In this document: positions 11,901-22,119 of the stretch, piece by piece
Layout of the letters: the number at the start of each line of letters is the position of its first letter
Position numbering within the stretch: the first letter of the stretch is position 1
From: Mytilus galloprovincialis
Taxonomy: Eukaryota; Mollusca; Bivalvia; Mytilida; Mytilidae
NCBI RefSeq assembly: GCF_965363235.1
Contig: NC_134842.1
Span: forward strand, 36,807,958-36,871,957
Direction: 5' to 3'
Length of the DNA: 64,000 bases
Position numbers and translations under genes: made by a program
Notes under the pieces: generated by a model
What the model was told of the DNA's origin: nothing
Seen by the model: only the letters and a program-made list of their open reading frames with translations
The model's database searches: none

Positions 11901-14900
11901 TTACATTGAGATGACTGTAAATGAAAACGTCAAAGATATCAAAGAAATAAAACGTGATATAGAAAATATAAAGAATTATAACTCGCACCAGAGACCCATT
12001 GAAAAAGTGTTCTTTTATCCACCAGATAGAGTTAGTGTTTTTGTTGGAAGGAAAGACAAATTGCGCTCATTGAAAGAAGAATTTGTCAAGAATAAGGATG
12101 TTAATCATATAGAAGTAATATGCGGTTTGGGAGGATGTGGTAAAACTACTTTGTCCATAAAATTTGCATGGATGTTTCACCAGTTCTATCCTGGTGGTGT
12201 ATTTTGGGTTTCTGCAGAATCAAGCGAATCGCTAGAGAATACAATATACACATTAGCAATAGATGTAAACAGACAAGGGCAATATAGTAAGGAGACATTT
12301 CAAAGAACTCTTACATGGCTAGCACACTTAGAAAAAAGATGGTTGCTTGTTATCGATAATGCAGATACAGATGTCATTTCCGGTCAGCTAAAGCAACTTC
12401 TGTTAGGATCGTGGAAACGAGACACTAGAGGTCACATCATAATAACAACAAGACGAGAACCACTTGCGGTAGGAGAAACTTTACATGTTAGAAAAAATAA
12501 CTGCAATTATCTTGAATCATTAAATGAAGACGAAGGAGTTCAATTTATGATCAAACGAACTGAGATGTTTGATGAAGAGTCAAATGACAACATATCAAAA
12601 TTAGTAAATGGGCTGGGCGGTCTCCCGTTAGCTTTAGAACAAGCTGCCGCTCATATCAAAAGCATTAGATGTTCTTTCAAAGATTACCTAGCCAGTTTCG
12701 AGAAAAAACGCCTAACATTATTATCAAAGATTACAAACCCTCCATTCGACGCAAATATAGATAGACTAGCAGTAATGACAACTTGGCAATTAAACATGGA
12801 TTACATAAGGTCTCAGTCGAAAGCGGAAGGGCTTGGAACGTCTGCTGTTATCGTCATGAAAGTAGCATCTTTCCTTTTTGCAGACGATATGCCTGTTGAA
12901 CTTTTTTATAGTGGGGAACCCACAATAAATGACGAAGAGGCATATGAAACACTTACAGACCCAGTTGGAATAAAACACACTGTTGAAATATTAACTAGAT
13001 TTTCGTTATTTCAAAGATACCGATCAGATAGTTTATCGGTTCAAAGATTAGTCCAAGAAGTGATAAGAAGCACTGTTGATATAGACGAGAAACAAATTGT
13101 TCTTCAGTGTGCAATTAGAATGATAAATAAAGCACTTATGTCAACAACAACTCCACACGCAGCTATTCTTAAAAACAAAAATGAACCACATGCTTCTAGA
13201 GGATTACTCAATATATGGAGTAAATTAGCTGCAAATGCTAATGCATTAAAGATTTCTCTCAGTATCAGCAAGGAGAGCCAGGAAATCAAAGATCTCTTTA
13301 TTAGTTTTGAATCAGCAAGAGTAATGCAAGCTTCAGCTATTTATAACAGTCTTTCTCAGAGACAAGATGTGGCCTTGGAGGATCAAAACCAGATGCTTAA
13401 TATAATGGCGTCCTTAGATATGGAGGAGCATACTTTTAATGAACTAACAAGTATTAGAATACCACTTTTAGAGAGAGATCGTATGCATGTCCAAAATAGT
13501 ATTGCAACTATATTACAAGATAAAGCTAATGAAAGTAAAGTCGAAGGTGTTTCATCAGTTCCTCTAACGAATGACAGATTGAGAGAAATTGGAAATCAAG
13601 CATTTCAGGAAAAAAGATACGAGGATGCTCTGCAATACTATTCTGAAGCGTTGCGGTCCTGTCCAAAAACAGAATGCAACCATAAAATACTTTCAAATAG
13701 AAGTTTAGCTTACCTTAAACTGCAGGAATATATTTATGCACTAGACGATGCTAATGCTTCTATTGAAATTAATCCGTATTTCTGGAAACCGCATGTATGG
13801 AAAGCATATGCCATTGCCGAACTCAGGAATAAAGGCGAATTGCCATCTGAAATGGAAGGTTCGGGTATAGCAAGTGCTTCTATTGCAGCCTTCTTGCATG
13901 AAAAATGTCTACTTGAATATAAAATGAAAATAAATTATCCAATACTCATCTATAAAATCGTAGATTGTGCAGATCAGCACACCAATCTATCTCCTCAGAT
14001 TATGTCTATCATGGATCGACCATTTACGACATACCTGCTTAGAAAAGGACGATATACCTTCTCTCAGCCTGTTCAAACAACAAAGAGCTGTCAAGTTTTA
14101 GGAGTTGAAACTGAAGTAGAAATCGATATAGGATTAGGAATTCAAATTTCAAGACCTCCAGATTCTTCATTTGACATTGATTTCGAGCGAGAACGAGAGA
14201 TAAGTGTTCATTTTGAAAACATATTGTTTTGTTCTAAAGGTAGTCAAGTACGGGTAGACAATGGTGGAATTGGAACTTTCTATAGATGTAAATTTTCTAA
14301 CAGGTTTCCTATCAAAGAAGACGAATATAAATGTGAAGAAAATATTGACACCTTTTACCAAATGTTTTTAAACATCGTTAGTATGATAAACAAAAGTTAT
14401 ATACCTAGCATCTGCTCATCGCAAGGTGGAAGTATTGTTTTAAACTCATGTGATATAAGAAGTAAAGGTGGTTGTGGTATCTTTTTACATGGTGATAATT
14501 CTTTCCTGGACATTTCGAACTGCAATGTACACAAGTCGTTGATAGGAATAGCCGTTGGAAATGGTGGAACAATGACAGCTTTCAACAATCGAATATGTAG
14601 TAACACACTACATGGCATAGCGATAGGTCCCAATGGTACAGCAACTTTAAAAGGTAATACCATTTCACAAAATAAAGCTGAGGGTATCTGGTGTGGTGGA
14701 AAAACTAAATATAAAGAAATCAGTACTTCAAAAACTATGGTCACTGCATGCGCAGTTGACAACATTGTAGTTCAGAATGGTTTATTCGGAATTTGTTTAG
14801 AAGGAGGATGCTTTTCATTAAAAGGTAATACAATATCCGATAATTGGGCATGGGTGATTTTTATACAGAATAGATCATCTGTTTTATCTGAAGGAAATGA

Positions 14901-15714
14901 CATCTCGTGTATTAAGTGTGGCGGCATAAGAGTCGGTATGAATTATTCTGCTTCAGTTATTTTAGATGGAAATACAATTAAAGACCACAGTGGACCAGCT
15001 GTTTTGGCTTTAAATGATGAAATAAGTTATGATGAAGAAGCTACAGATTTTGATGAGGTTAAAGTATATTCAAACCAACCGATCATAACGGACAGAAATC
15101 TTAGATTATATAATGATAAACCGGTCCAATCTCCGAGAGATACAGTGAAGTCTCTTAAAACATGTTGTGGTTGCCAAAAAATATCAACAAGCTTGAAGGC
15201 ATGTGTCAAATGCAGAATTGCTAGTTATTGTTCAAGAGAATGTCAAAAAAGTCATTGGAAACATCATCAGAATATGTGCCTGCTCTTGTCTGAAAAATAT
15301 ACAATTGAAATTCAAATGAAAGACACACAACCTCTTATACCAGACACTAATACAGTTGGTTTATTTTACGCACGTACATTCCATCCTTCACTTAAAGGAA
15401 TCGGCGAAGGACCTTCCCCTGATGTTAAATCAAGGAAGCGGTTCATTGTAAAAATTCAATCTGACCATAGTTATGTGCCATACAACCCTAAAAAGTCATT
15501 GACACTTTATGATCAAAGTGTTACTTTGGATATTACGCTAAGACATCCTGAGCTTTATCACCTATGCAGCGAATGTGGAAGACTCAGTGGTGATAAAATT
15601 ACGATAAAAAGATTTTTTGTTGGGCATCATATAAAAAAGGAGGAGATATTTTATGTGTCCATACTGACGAATTTCCAGTATTTCAAACATGGTAAAAAAT
15701 TAACAAATTTGTAA
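5827..15714 (+). CDS. multi-exon HEPN / NB-ARC / TPR / beta-helix / MYND protein (whole gene span)
   Basis: Six exons read into one protein of roughly 1,585 residues: a short N-terminal region, a HEPN-like domain, coiled coil, NB-ARC ATPase, winged helix, TPR, right-handed beta-helix, MYND zinc finger and a C-terminal tail. Proteins with an NB-ARC switch are STAND ATPases. They normally stay closed with ADP and open on ligand sensing to activate an effector, and HEPN domains are frequent RNase effectors. I infer an intracellular, NLR-like defence or stress sensor; no signal peptide or membrane segment is seen. Phases match at exon 1/2, 2/3, 4/5 and 5/6. The exon 3/4 join is not resolved and further 5' exons may exist, so the true start is uncertain. 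Introns carry many repeats. Expression is not shown by sequence alone. Confidence 0.72.
6422..6455 (+). CDS. exon 2, 34-base micro-exon
   Basis: The acceptor is a pyrimidine-rich tract ending TTTATTTGCAG at 6421 and the donor is TTAG/GTACAT after 6455. Joined to exon 1 it reads ERNFNVNEDLI plus two bases. The other frames stop inside the exon, so the phase agreement with exon 1 is meaningful. It is too short to carry a domain. Confidence 0.5.
6560..6690 (+). repeat. family D fragment in intron 2
   Basis: Contains TTTTGGTCCTCGATAATATT, TTCGTACTTTATTG and GATGAGTCTTTTGTAGATGA, the typical order of family D, in degraded form. Confidence 0.6.
6825..7140 (-). repeat. family D copy with a family A fragment nested in it
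   Basis: On the minus strand the outer parts (7140-7046 and 6966-6825) form one family D copy in the correct order. Between them, about 6967-7045 reads on the plus strand as the end of family A (TTTCTGTGTCATTTTGGTC, then GCAATCATACCACATCTTCT). The A sequence therefore arrived after D. Confidence 0.6.
7455..7502 (+). CDS. exon 3 (3' border uncertain)
   Basis: Acceptor TTCTGTTTTATTTTAG at 7454. Joined to exon 2 the frame reads SGDTGFGRHQEKVVDC, open throughout. The donor could be TTG/GTATAT after 7502 or AAAAG/GTGGTT after 7488; the choice depends on where exon 4 begins, which is obscured by the fold-back element in between. No domain is recognised in this stretch. Confidence 0.45.
7519..8297. 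mobile_element. fold-back element in intron 3, ending at exon 4
   Basis: Positions 7519-7559 and 7584-7624 form a hairpin with 37 of 41 positions paired around a loop containing GGCCGGAGGCC. The word TACATCCCAGCT at 7627-7638 is exactly inverted as AGCTGGGATGTA at 8286-8297, next to a second GGTGATC/GATCACC-rich patch at 8235-8275. A tRNA-like unit lies inside. This suggests a non-autonomous inverted-repeat element; the inner ORFs are not meaningful. Confidence 0.5.
8028..8100 (+). repeat. tRNA-like SINE head
   Basis: TGGTGTAGTGG fits the Pol III A box and GAGTTCGAACCCC the B box, spaced as in a tRNA gene. The acceptor stem does not close well, so this is judged to be a tRNA-derived SINE or pseudo-tRNA, not a working tRNA gene. 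Confidence 0.55.
8310..8659 (+). CDS. exon 4, N-terminal part of the HEPN-like region
   Basis: The open frame runs through to the donor CAA/GTGAGT after 8659, which falls exactly between codons. The peptide includes NNVVAPILRQYVSKSIN just before and across the start, then NPVEFSKLYL and TGFDDTCDSSALLNI. Together with exon 5 it has the helical, all-alpha look of the front half of a HEPN domain. Candidate acceptors are AG at 8277, 8284, 8287 and 8309. The frame is open upstream of 8310, so the true start may be slightly earlier, inside the end of the fold-back element. Confidence 0.65.
8745..8890 (-). repeat. family C fragment in intron 4
   Basis: Reads ATTACCGAACTCCGGGGAAA and later AACTGTCATAGTCCTGGC, the order of family C on its minus strand, with heavy decay in between. 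Confidence 0.5.
9020..9300 (+). repeat. family B copy in intron 4
   Basis: Follows the family B order: a GATATCAGATGGACATTCAA block, ACTCATAAAGCGAAAATAAA, ACACAACATAGAAAACTAAA, CACACAATCCCCACCAAAAA and GGTGGCACCCGTCATATTC. Confidence 0.7.
9381..9543 (+). CDS. exon 5, HEPN core with R-x4-H motif
   Basis: Acceptor TACTTGTTTTACAG ends at 9380 and the exon starts in phase 0, matching exon 4. The peptide begins LRNDIRNPWAHCNFTEWDAI. Arg (9396-9398) and His (9411-9413) form the R-N-x3-H motif that is the RNase active-site signature in many HEPN domains. A following Trp and amphipathic helix (SMQLMQQLIRHL) fit the family, closest in feel to the DZIP3-type HEPN found in invertebrate receptors. The donor AAATG/GTACAG after 9543 leaves one base, exactly what exon 6 needs. 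Confidence 0.7.
9930..10055 (-). repeat. family C fragment in intron 5
   Basis: Contains CTTATCAAATGCCCAAACAC, CATCAAATGAATGAAAAATA and ATGGTGGATGAAACCTGGTT, which correspond to the family C blocks seen at 43855-44060. Confidence 0.6.
10810..11600 (+). mobile_element. family F element in intron 5
   Basis: Begins near TTCCAAGTGAGCTTATCTCA, includes a (CGT)n run at about 10856-10883 and the marker CCAAGATGGCCGCCATGGC, and ends near GCGAGACAGGCTCTTT. It aligns block by block with 27380-28680 but lacks that copy's internal duplication. It stops about 55 bases before the acceptor of exon 6. It is probably a non-autonomous DNA element; no transposase is present. Confidence 0.7.
11654..15714 (+). 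CDS. exon 6: coiled coil, NB-ARC, winged helix, TPR, beta-helix, MYND
   Basis: Acceptor TGTATGTCTTTTTTAG ends at 11653; the exon opens in the phase left by exon 5 and runs 4.06 kb to TAA at 15712-15714. A coiled coil (about 11680-11976) precedes the NB-ARC: Walker A GLGGCGKTT at 12124-12150, Walker B LLVIDN at 12343-12360, an ITTR sensor-like stretch at 12442-12453 and GLPLAL at 12619-12636. The winged-helix region ends in VQRLVQ (13039-13056), where MHRLVQ is usual, so the MHD-type His is replaced. Co-chaperone-like TPRs lie at about 13573-13827. Repeated GN-x-I and GI-x-V turns at about 14425-14997 form a right-handed beta-helix. The MYND finger (15163-15279) has all eight ligands. No frameshift is present. 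An upstream in-frame ATG at 11623 lies in the intron and is not favoured. Confidence 0.88.
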
Positions 15715-16381
15715 TTTACCAATTTGAATTCAAAACAACTTTCGCCAAGTTGAATCATAAATTGCAGGACTCAGATGTGCTATGGGGACACTGATGTGCG
15801 ATGGTCATGTCGTAAGGTCAGCAGCAAAGCACGAAAACAATTGATTTAATCAATTTATCGTAACTAGGAACGACGACTTAAAATCCGAGCTCGTCACCCG
15901 TCGAGTCAATCTTTTTTCAACAAAGAAGTACTACATATACAACCTCACATTATCCAAGCCAATTGTATATTGCGTAGATATTCATTATTTATACTCTACC
16001 AGTGGACGTATCTGTGTTTGCCTCTTTCAAGTTTTATCTGGACATAAGAAATTCAATTTTAACGTATTTTTCCAATCGTCATTAATGTCTAGAACTATTC
16101 AAAAGTGTCTTTTTATGGACGCATTTCAGATACACGTGCTTGATAGTTAACAATTTTCGTAAAGGTTGTTCTCGGATAGGCATATTTATATTTTCCTGTT
16201 CTTTAAGGTTTTAGATTGCTGTCTCAATCATATGTGCTAGACATTTCCTTAAATTCATATCTTGCTCCAAACGAGTACATGTATATTTTATTAAACATTT
16301 AAATCAGGATAGTGTTAACTATTTCAATAGTGTAACTGTGAGGTAAAACATATTAAACTAACAAGAGTACCTTTTGATATG

Positions 16382-16387
16382 AATAAA
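16382..16387 (+). promoter_or_regulatory. candidate polyadenylation signal of the HEPN/NB-ARC gene
   Basis: AATAAA is the first exact hexamer I found after the stop codon, implying a 3' UTR of about 670 bases. A variant signal closer to the stop is equally possible. Confidence 0.3.
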
Positions 16388-16534
16388 TGAAGTTGTTGGG
16401 TATAATTCAATGACACGGCAACCTAAAAAACAAAAACCAATGCAGAACTTTGGTTCGGATCAGCTTACATTATTAACTCGCTGATGATCATTGCTCACTC
16501 TAACTACATGAACTATGACGTCTTAAACTCAATA

Positions 16535-16905
16535 TGAAAAAGGGGCGAAAGATACCAGAAGGACAGTCAAACTTATAGTTTGACAATAAACTGATAACGC
16601 CATGGCTAAAAGACAAACAGACAAATAAAAGTACACATGACACAACATAGAAAACTAAAGACTAAGCAACACGAACCACACCATAAACTAAGGGTGATCT
16701 CAGGTGATCCAGAAGGGTAAGTAGATCCTGCTCCATATGTGGCACCCGTCGTGTTGCTTATGTTATAACAAATCCGGTAAATAGTCTAATTCGGTCGGTT
16801 ATATTCGTGAAAAGGGAAGGGTATTGTAATTACGATATAATGAACATATCCGATATCATCTGTGAAACCGTTATACCATAGCGGTCTACCAACTCGTGAT
16901 GGCGT
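16535..16905 (+). repeat. family B copy, near full length
   Basis: Contains GGGGCGAAAGATACCAGAAG, ACTGATAACGCCATGGCTAA, ACACAACATAGAAAACTAAA, CATATGTGGCACCCGTCGTG and AAATCCGGTAAATAGTCTAA in order. Confidence 0.8.
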
Positions 16906-17224
16906 CCGTGCAATTTAAAAGGGATGATTTCAACTTCCCCATTTGGCACTCTAGGTTTTCTAAGTTGAGTGAAACATATCATAATGTAACTTTGCTAGTT
17001 GTTCAAATTTAGATTTACAAAACCAAATCTAAACAGTAACTTGTGATTACGAAAGATAAGAATCCTGAAGTATACACAGTTTAATTATCGTTCCTTCCTT
17101 CTGGTTTTTATGAATACTGTTTGAAATATTCGTCAGTTTGACACAATAACGCAGACAACAACATGTTTTATGACGCAATTTGTGATAACGGCTTTTGGCA
17201 TGGAATAAAAAGATTGACTATTAC

Positions 17225-17375
17225 GCAAAAAAACTTAAAAAGAGACGTAAAACACAAAAAGGATATTCAATATCATTAATCGAAAACAAACTGACAATGT
17301 CATTGCAAAAAGAAAAGAAAAGCCACCAAAATAACAATATACAAAACACAACACAGAAAACTTAATACTAAGCAA
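17225..17375 (+). repeat. family B fragment, decayed
   Basis: Keeps GACGTAAAACACAAAAAGGA, CGAAAACAAACTGACAATGT and ACACAACACAGAAAACTTAA but lacks the 3' part of the family. Confidence 0.55.
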
Positions 17376-17799
17376 CACGAACCTTATTAACAACTTTGAG
17401 TAAAAAAACGAAAATGACAAACTTGTCCTCAGTAGGAGTTGGTTTTTGACACTGTTCCTACGTCTTTTTTTCTTCTTATCAGTATTGTATTTATCGTGTA
17501 AAATATATCAAGCTTGTTCGTTCAGTGTTTGTTACCATGATGGTTTGTTTTTAGTGTCGTTTTGGTCGAGTTCAGACCTTTTAGTAGACATGTTATAGTG
17601 TGTCTTTATATATTATAATGTTTACACTAATGTCTCGAGTTAGGGAGCAACTATGTATTTGAATAGAAGCGGGCCAGGTTTATGGTATTTATGAGTCAGT
17701 TTTTCGACACTATCATTAAAAATATTATTTTAAAATTTAATATTCAAAGGTATTGGGAATATCTAGATTCAGATTTGTTATGTCATTTACTTGAATTTT

Positions 17800-17900
17800 T
17801 TCAGAGTAAAATTTTAAGATTACAGGTGTAACCTCCCACCTGAAGTTAAATGGTCGTTCCCTCAAGTTGTAGGTTGGCGCCTGTTAAATCATTTTAACCC
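17800..17900 (+). repeat. short family A 5' fragment
   Basis: GGTTGGCGCCTGTTAAATCA and TTTTAACCCACTGCATGGTT match the start of the longer family A copy at 42005-42390 (GGTTGGCGCCTTCAAACTAG). Confidence 0.45.
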
Positions 17901-17939
17901 ACTGCATGGTTATGCACCTTTTCTATGTCAGTAGCTTGT

Positions 17940-18325
17940 TGTAAAAATGGGACGAAAGATACCAAAGGGACAGTCAAACTCATAAATCTAAAACAAACTG
18001 ACAACGCCATGGCTAAAAATGAAACTGACAAACAGAAAAACAATAGTAAACATGACACAACATAGAAAACTAAAGAATAAACAACACGAACCCCACCAAA
18101 AACTAGGGGTGGTCTCAAGTGCTCCGAAAGGGTACGCAGATCCTGCTCCACATGTGGCACCCGTCGTGTTGCTTATGTGATTACAAATCCGGTAAATAGT
18201 ATAATTCGGTAGGTCACATTCATGAAAGGGAAGGGGATTGCAGTTACGACGTAAGGAACATATCCGATATCATTTGTGAAACGGTTATTCCGTAACGGTC
18301 AACCAACTCGTGATAAGTGGTTATC
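17940..18325 (+). repeat. family B copy, near full length
   Basis: The best preserved copy in the window: GACGAAAGATACCAAAGGGA, CTCATAAATCTAAAACAAAC, ACAACGCCATGGCTAAAAAT, CCACATGTGGCACCCGTCGT, then ACAAATCCGGTAAATAGT. The 88-codon minus-strand ORF inside it is a property of the repeat. Confidence 0.85.
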
Positions 18326-18339
18326 GTTTATCGTTATTA

Positions 18340-18945
18340 TATAAATCAGATCGTTGGTTTTCCTATTTGAAATTGTTAACACTAATCATGTGGGGCACAT
18401 TATATCTTGCTGTTAGATGTGAGCTAATGTGCCGTTTTGAAGGCCAAATTTGACCTGTAATTATAAACTTTTTGTACATTATGACTTGGAAAAGTGGATG
18501 GAGTGTTCTCTCATTGGCACTCATACCACATCTTCTTAGTCCTATAAACTAACGAATACTACTGAACTACAGGCTCCTGACTCGTTGCGGTATATCCTCA
18601 CGCGTTTTGACTTCATTTAACGTGAAAATACATATCAAAGGTATTTTGTTATAAAATTAACAAGAAATTAAAACTAGACACAATAATGTGCATAACTTTC
18701 GTTGCAATTGTGTTTAGAATGTAATGAAGGTTTTGCAGTAGTATTTGATTGTTGAAAGACAAAAAAGAGATGGTGGTGGATGATAAAAAAGGGCTTGGGC
18801 CTTTTATAGAACTGACTATGCGGTATGGACTTTGCTCATTGTTGAAGGTCGTATGGTGACCTATAGATGTTAATTTCTGTGTCATTTTGGTCACTTGTGA
18901 AGAATTGTCTCATTGGCAATCATATCACATCTTCTTTTTTTATAT
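18340..18945 (+). repeat. two family A fragments
   Basis: 18340-18545 runs from ATAAATCAGATCGTTGGTTT to TCATACCACATCTTCTTAGT. 18805-18945 holds TATGCGGTATGGACTTTGCT, GTATGGTGACCTATAGATGT and GGCAATCATATCACATCTTC. Both are in the same orientation. Confidence 0.7.
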
Positions 18946-18949
18946 TGAG

Positions 18950-20110
18950 GTCAATAGGTATTGCAGAAAAACGATAACATAAGACAGGATATTTTATTTT
19001 CAAAATTAGGTCCCCAGGGGGGCATATACACATAACATATATAATTGTAACACCATACAGTATTCTACATGACATTCATTAAATAAACCTAAACTATAAA
19101 GTCATTCAGTCTATTTTATGTTAAATAAAAAAGTATGTTTAAGAATTGTTACTCCAGTGCTGTGGCAAACGTTTTTTCTCACTTTATTTTATACTTTTTT
19201 GGATGAAATGTATAGATATATAAATGATAGTTTAGCTGCAACAGGAAACAAAGGACGGACCTCTAGGAGCTTAAGATGTCTAATAAGCCTCCTCGTATCT
19301 GATGTAGAAAAACAAACATAAATGTAAAATAAGTGCATGTGTTTTCACAGCAAATAAAATATAATGTAGTTTAAACTATTGGGAATAGTGACGATTAATC
19401 TACTGCAACAGTCACCTAGCGGTGAATTTCACTTTTCATGTAATGTATACATTTTAACGATTTCTTGTAGGACCGAACTTTGATTTATAAATAAACGAAG
19501 AAACTGCTTGATTTTTAAAAAAGAATTGATGGCAAACATTGTCTTTACCTTTCAATGAGAGGTTGGCATCTTATTTGGAATTTCTGTTTTTAAAATTGTC
19601 GTTTTCTGCAAATTTTGTCAAAAAAAAAAAAATTCGCCAAATGACGTCATGACAGCAAAAACAAAAACATTTTTTTAAACGAATTTTTATTTTCATGGTC
19701 ATTAAGTATTACTACCTTCAATATTGGTCCTATAAACGGAAAACTTCATCTTTAATTTGAAAGAAAAGTCTTGTATCGTTTCTTTTGTTGACCAGTATAT
19801 ATATGGGATATTCAAAAATGATAGAAATTAAAGGTTTGACAAATCCTTAATTAATGAGCAGATGAATATAATTAGAAAATTGTAAAAATAATCTCACAAA
19901 TGTAAAAACAAAAACAAAACAAAAAAACAGAAACACCTAAGAACACACACACGCAATTCATGTTCAATATTTCGACTTTAAAATTCATGAGTGTTATTAA
20001 ACCAAAGGATGACAAATATAGGAAAAAGAAACGCAGACCTTTGTGTTTATGATAACTGTGAATTGAAGAGATTTACATAAAATTGTACAACAAACACTGG
20101 ATCATTAAAC
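18950..20110. other. gene-free stretch
   Basis: Only short ORFs without recognisable domains. A perfect TGACGTCA word occurs at 19642-19649 next to a poly-A run. Nothing else is supported. Confidence 0.45.
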
Positions 20111-20115
20111 TTTGG

Positions 20116-21026
20116 TCACATTTTGCTTAAACGTTCGATTTCAATTTTTGCAAATGTTTTAGAAGGTGTCTCATCAATGGGTATAAATGGCAATTGTTTT
20201 GTTTTTTTCGGCGTTCATCCCCTTGTCAAAATAGGCCTTGGCTTTTTCTACATTACTATCAACCTTAATATAGATAAGTGATAGAGTATAATATGCATCG
20301 TAATACTTCCTATGACATTCCGGTGCTGAATTTAAATATTTATGAATCAGTTTAATAGCCTTCGCTGGATCATCGTGCCAAAGCCACCACGCAATACCAA
20401 ATAGAGATTCATGATCGCCATGGTCATTGTCATATGCTTTTTGGAAGGAATCCTTTGCACGAATTTTCTGTTCTGTAGTAGAATATAACGAACCTAATCT
20501 AGTATATACTGTATTAAGAATTTGGCGTCGGTTTGTTGAGGTAGTATTAGCTTCCTGTACTTTCAATGCAAATATTTCATATGTTCGAATAGCCATTTGT
20601 ACATGTTTAAATTTAGAGAATTCACTTCCAATATGATGTAACAAAAATATGTTTACAGAATTCCGATAAAATGTCATCCGGCCTATGTTTCAGGTACTGA
20701 TCTACAAGCTCGGGTGTATTATCTGGAGGCTTGAATCTGTCATACAGAACATTATCACACATGTATGCTTTGGAATAACCTTGAAAAGCTGGCTGTAGGA
20801 AATTACAGTCACTTTCAGTAACTACCTCTGCTTTTGTGTATTGATCTAGTATTAAACGTGCTTTTTGAAACATTTAATATGCTGCCTTGTATTTCAGAGC
20901 GGTGGGCGAGTTTGGGAAATTCGATACCAAAGAATCTGAGTATTTAATACGCTTTGCTTGGTACATATGTAATGGATCATGTCCCTGACGAACATACTCA
21001 CAAACTAACCGTGGTACTTGTTCCAT
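20116..21026 (-). pseudogene. intronless TPR-protein pseudogene, copy 1
   Basis: On the minus strand an ATG at 21026 opens a frame beginning MEQVPRLVCEYVRQGHDP, homologous to the copy at 29578 (about 60 percent identity by eye over the TPR part). Breaks: an in-frame TAA at 20876-20874 where the other copy has CAA; a frameshift near 20640-20625, where one frame ends FVTSYWK and the other resumes at GSEFSKFK; and a second shift in an A-rich run near 20200, after which the other frame reads on to TGA at 20118-20116. The C-terminal half holds about three TPR-like helical pairs (for example SFQKAYDNDHGDHESLFGIA). No introns are evident. The breaks make a functional product unlikely; the ancestral role is unknown. 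Confidence 0.75.
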
Positions 21027-21179
21027 TGTTGATGAAAAAAAAATACACAATTTTGATGTTACGCCCTTAAATAAAATAGAACAAAAAAAAGTAACAGAAA
21101 CTATAGGATTTAGTAAGACACAATGATTTTTTTTCCTTCGGTATAAAAAAAGACTTCATATACTCGTGTTTCCCTGCAA

Positions 21180-21310
21180 AAAGTAAAATCATAAAAATAC
21201 TGAACTCAGAGGAAAATTCAAAATGGTAATTCCTTAATCAAATGACAAAATCGAAAGTTCAAACAAAATAAACGAACGGATAACAACTGTCATATTCCGG
21301 CATAATGCAA
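21180..21310 (-). repeat. family C copy
   Basis: AAAATACTGAACTCAGAGGA, TTCCTTAATCAAATGACAAA and ACAACTGTCATATTCCGGCA follow the family C order. Confidence 0.7.
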
Positions 21311-21339
21311 TGCTCCCTTGTCAGTGGAGAATCCAGAAC

Positions 21340-21480
21340 TTTTCGTAATGGGGGGGGGGGGGTGACTAACCTAAAAGGGGGACCGCTCCAGTCATGCTTC
21401 AGTGATTCCCTATATAATCAATCAAATTGTTCCCACGAAAAGGGGGCAGCCCCTCCCCCTGATTCCGCCTATGCTTGTGT
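21340..21480. repeat. G-rich repeat fragment with 13-base poly-G
   Basis: A poly-G run at 21350-21362 is followed by AAAAGGGGGACCGCTCCAGT and, later, GGGGGCAGCCCCTCCCCCTG. A related inverted word, GGCGGATCCAGCCCCCCTCC, occurs at about 24960-24980. The two look like pieces of one dispersed family. Confidence 0.4.
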
Positions 21481-22119
21481 GTTATGTTATTAGCTTTTAC
21501 AGACTGTTTCAAAAGGCCGAATTACATTATAGGTATTAGTTGACTTTTCCATTTCCGAACAGTTTAGTTTCATTAAACAACTCTACATATATGTTTTAAG
21601 ATATGTCTGTCATATAATTCAAAATATATTTCAGTTTTTTTATGCTTGCCAATAAATTATGCTTTCATTGTAGACATATAACAAATTTTAGGTAGAAAAA
21701 CATATAATGCAAACATCTTGAAAGAATAAATATAAAACTATAATATTTTGTTTTATATTGTATTTATAGCTTCTTGTACAATGTTTAAATACGTAGTTAA
21801 GTCCGATTGGAATGGGAACCTCGTATTCGATGTCGTGTATAGGAAGAGTGCCAAGCTCTCTACAAATACAAAAACAATTGCAAAATCCTTTAAAAAGTCT
21901 GCGGTCGTTTCGCAAGACAAAGTTACTCGAACTTCAACTAAAACGGAAAAATTCTCACGTACCCCGGGAGGATAAGCAAATTTTATTTAGGCCTTGGCAT
22001 TAATCAAGTTGCTGTTATATTATATATTTGCGCTTTTCTCTATGCTGTGTATTCTTGCGTGTGTTTGTGTTGTATTTCTGTCACGTACTGTTGTCATTTA
22101 ATCGATACTTTTTAACAGT

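Noticed and set aside
17894..18160. 88-codon minus-strand ORF, also seen at 46265-46483, as a conserved protein
   Set aside because: Both lie inside family B copies and the frame is broken in the other copies, so the similarity is that of the repeat.
19642..19649. CRE-type TGACGTCA sites (also at 25440 and 62223) as regulatory elements
   Set aside because: They are single short palindromes with no gene close by; this is within chance for 64 kb.
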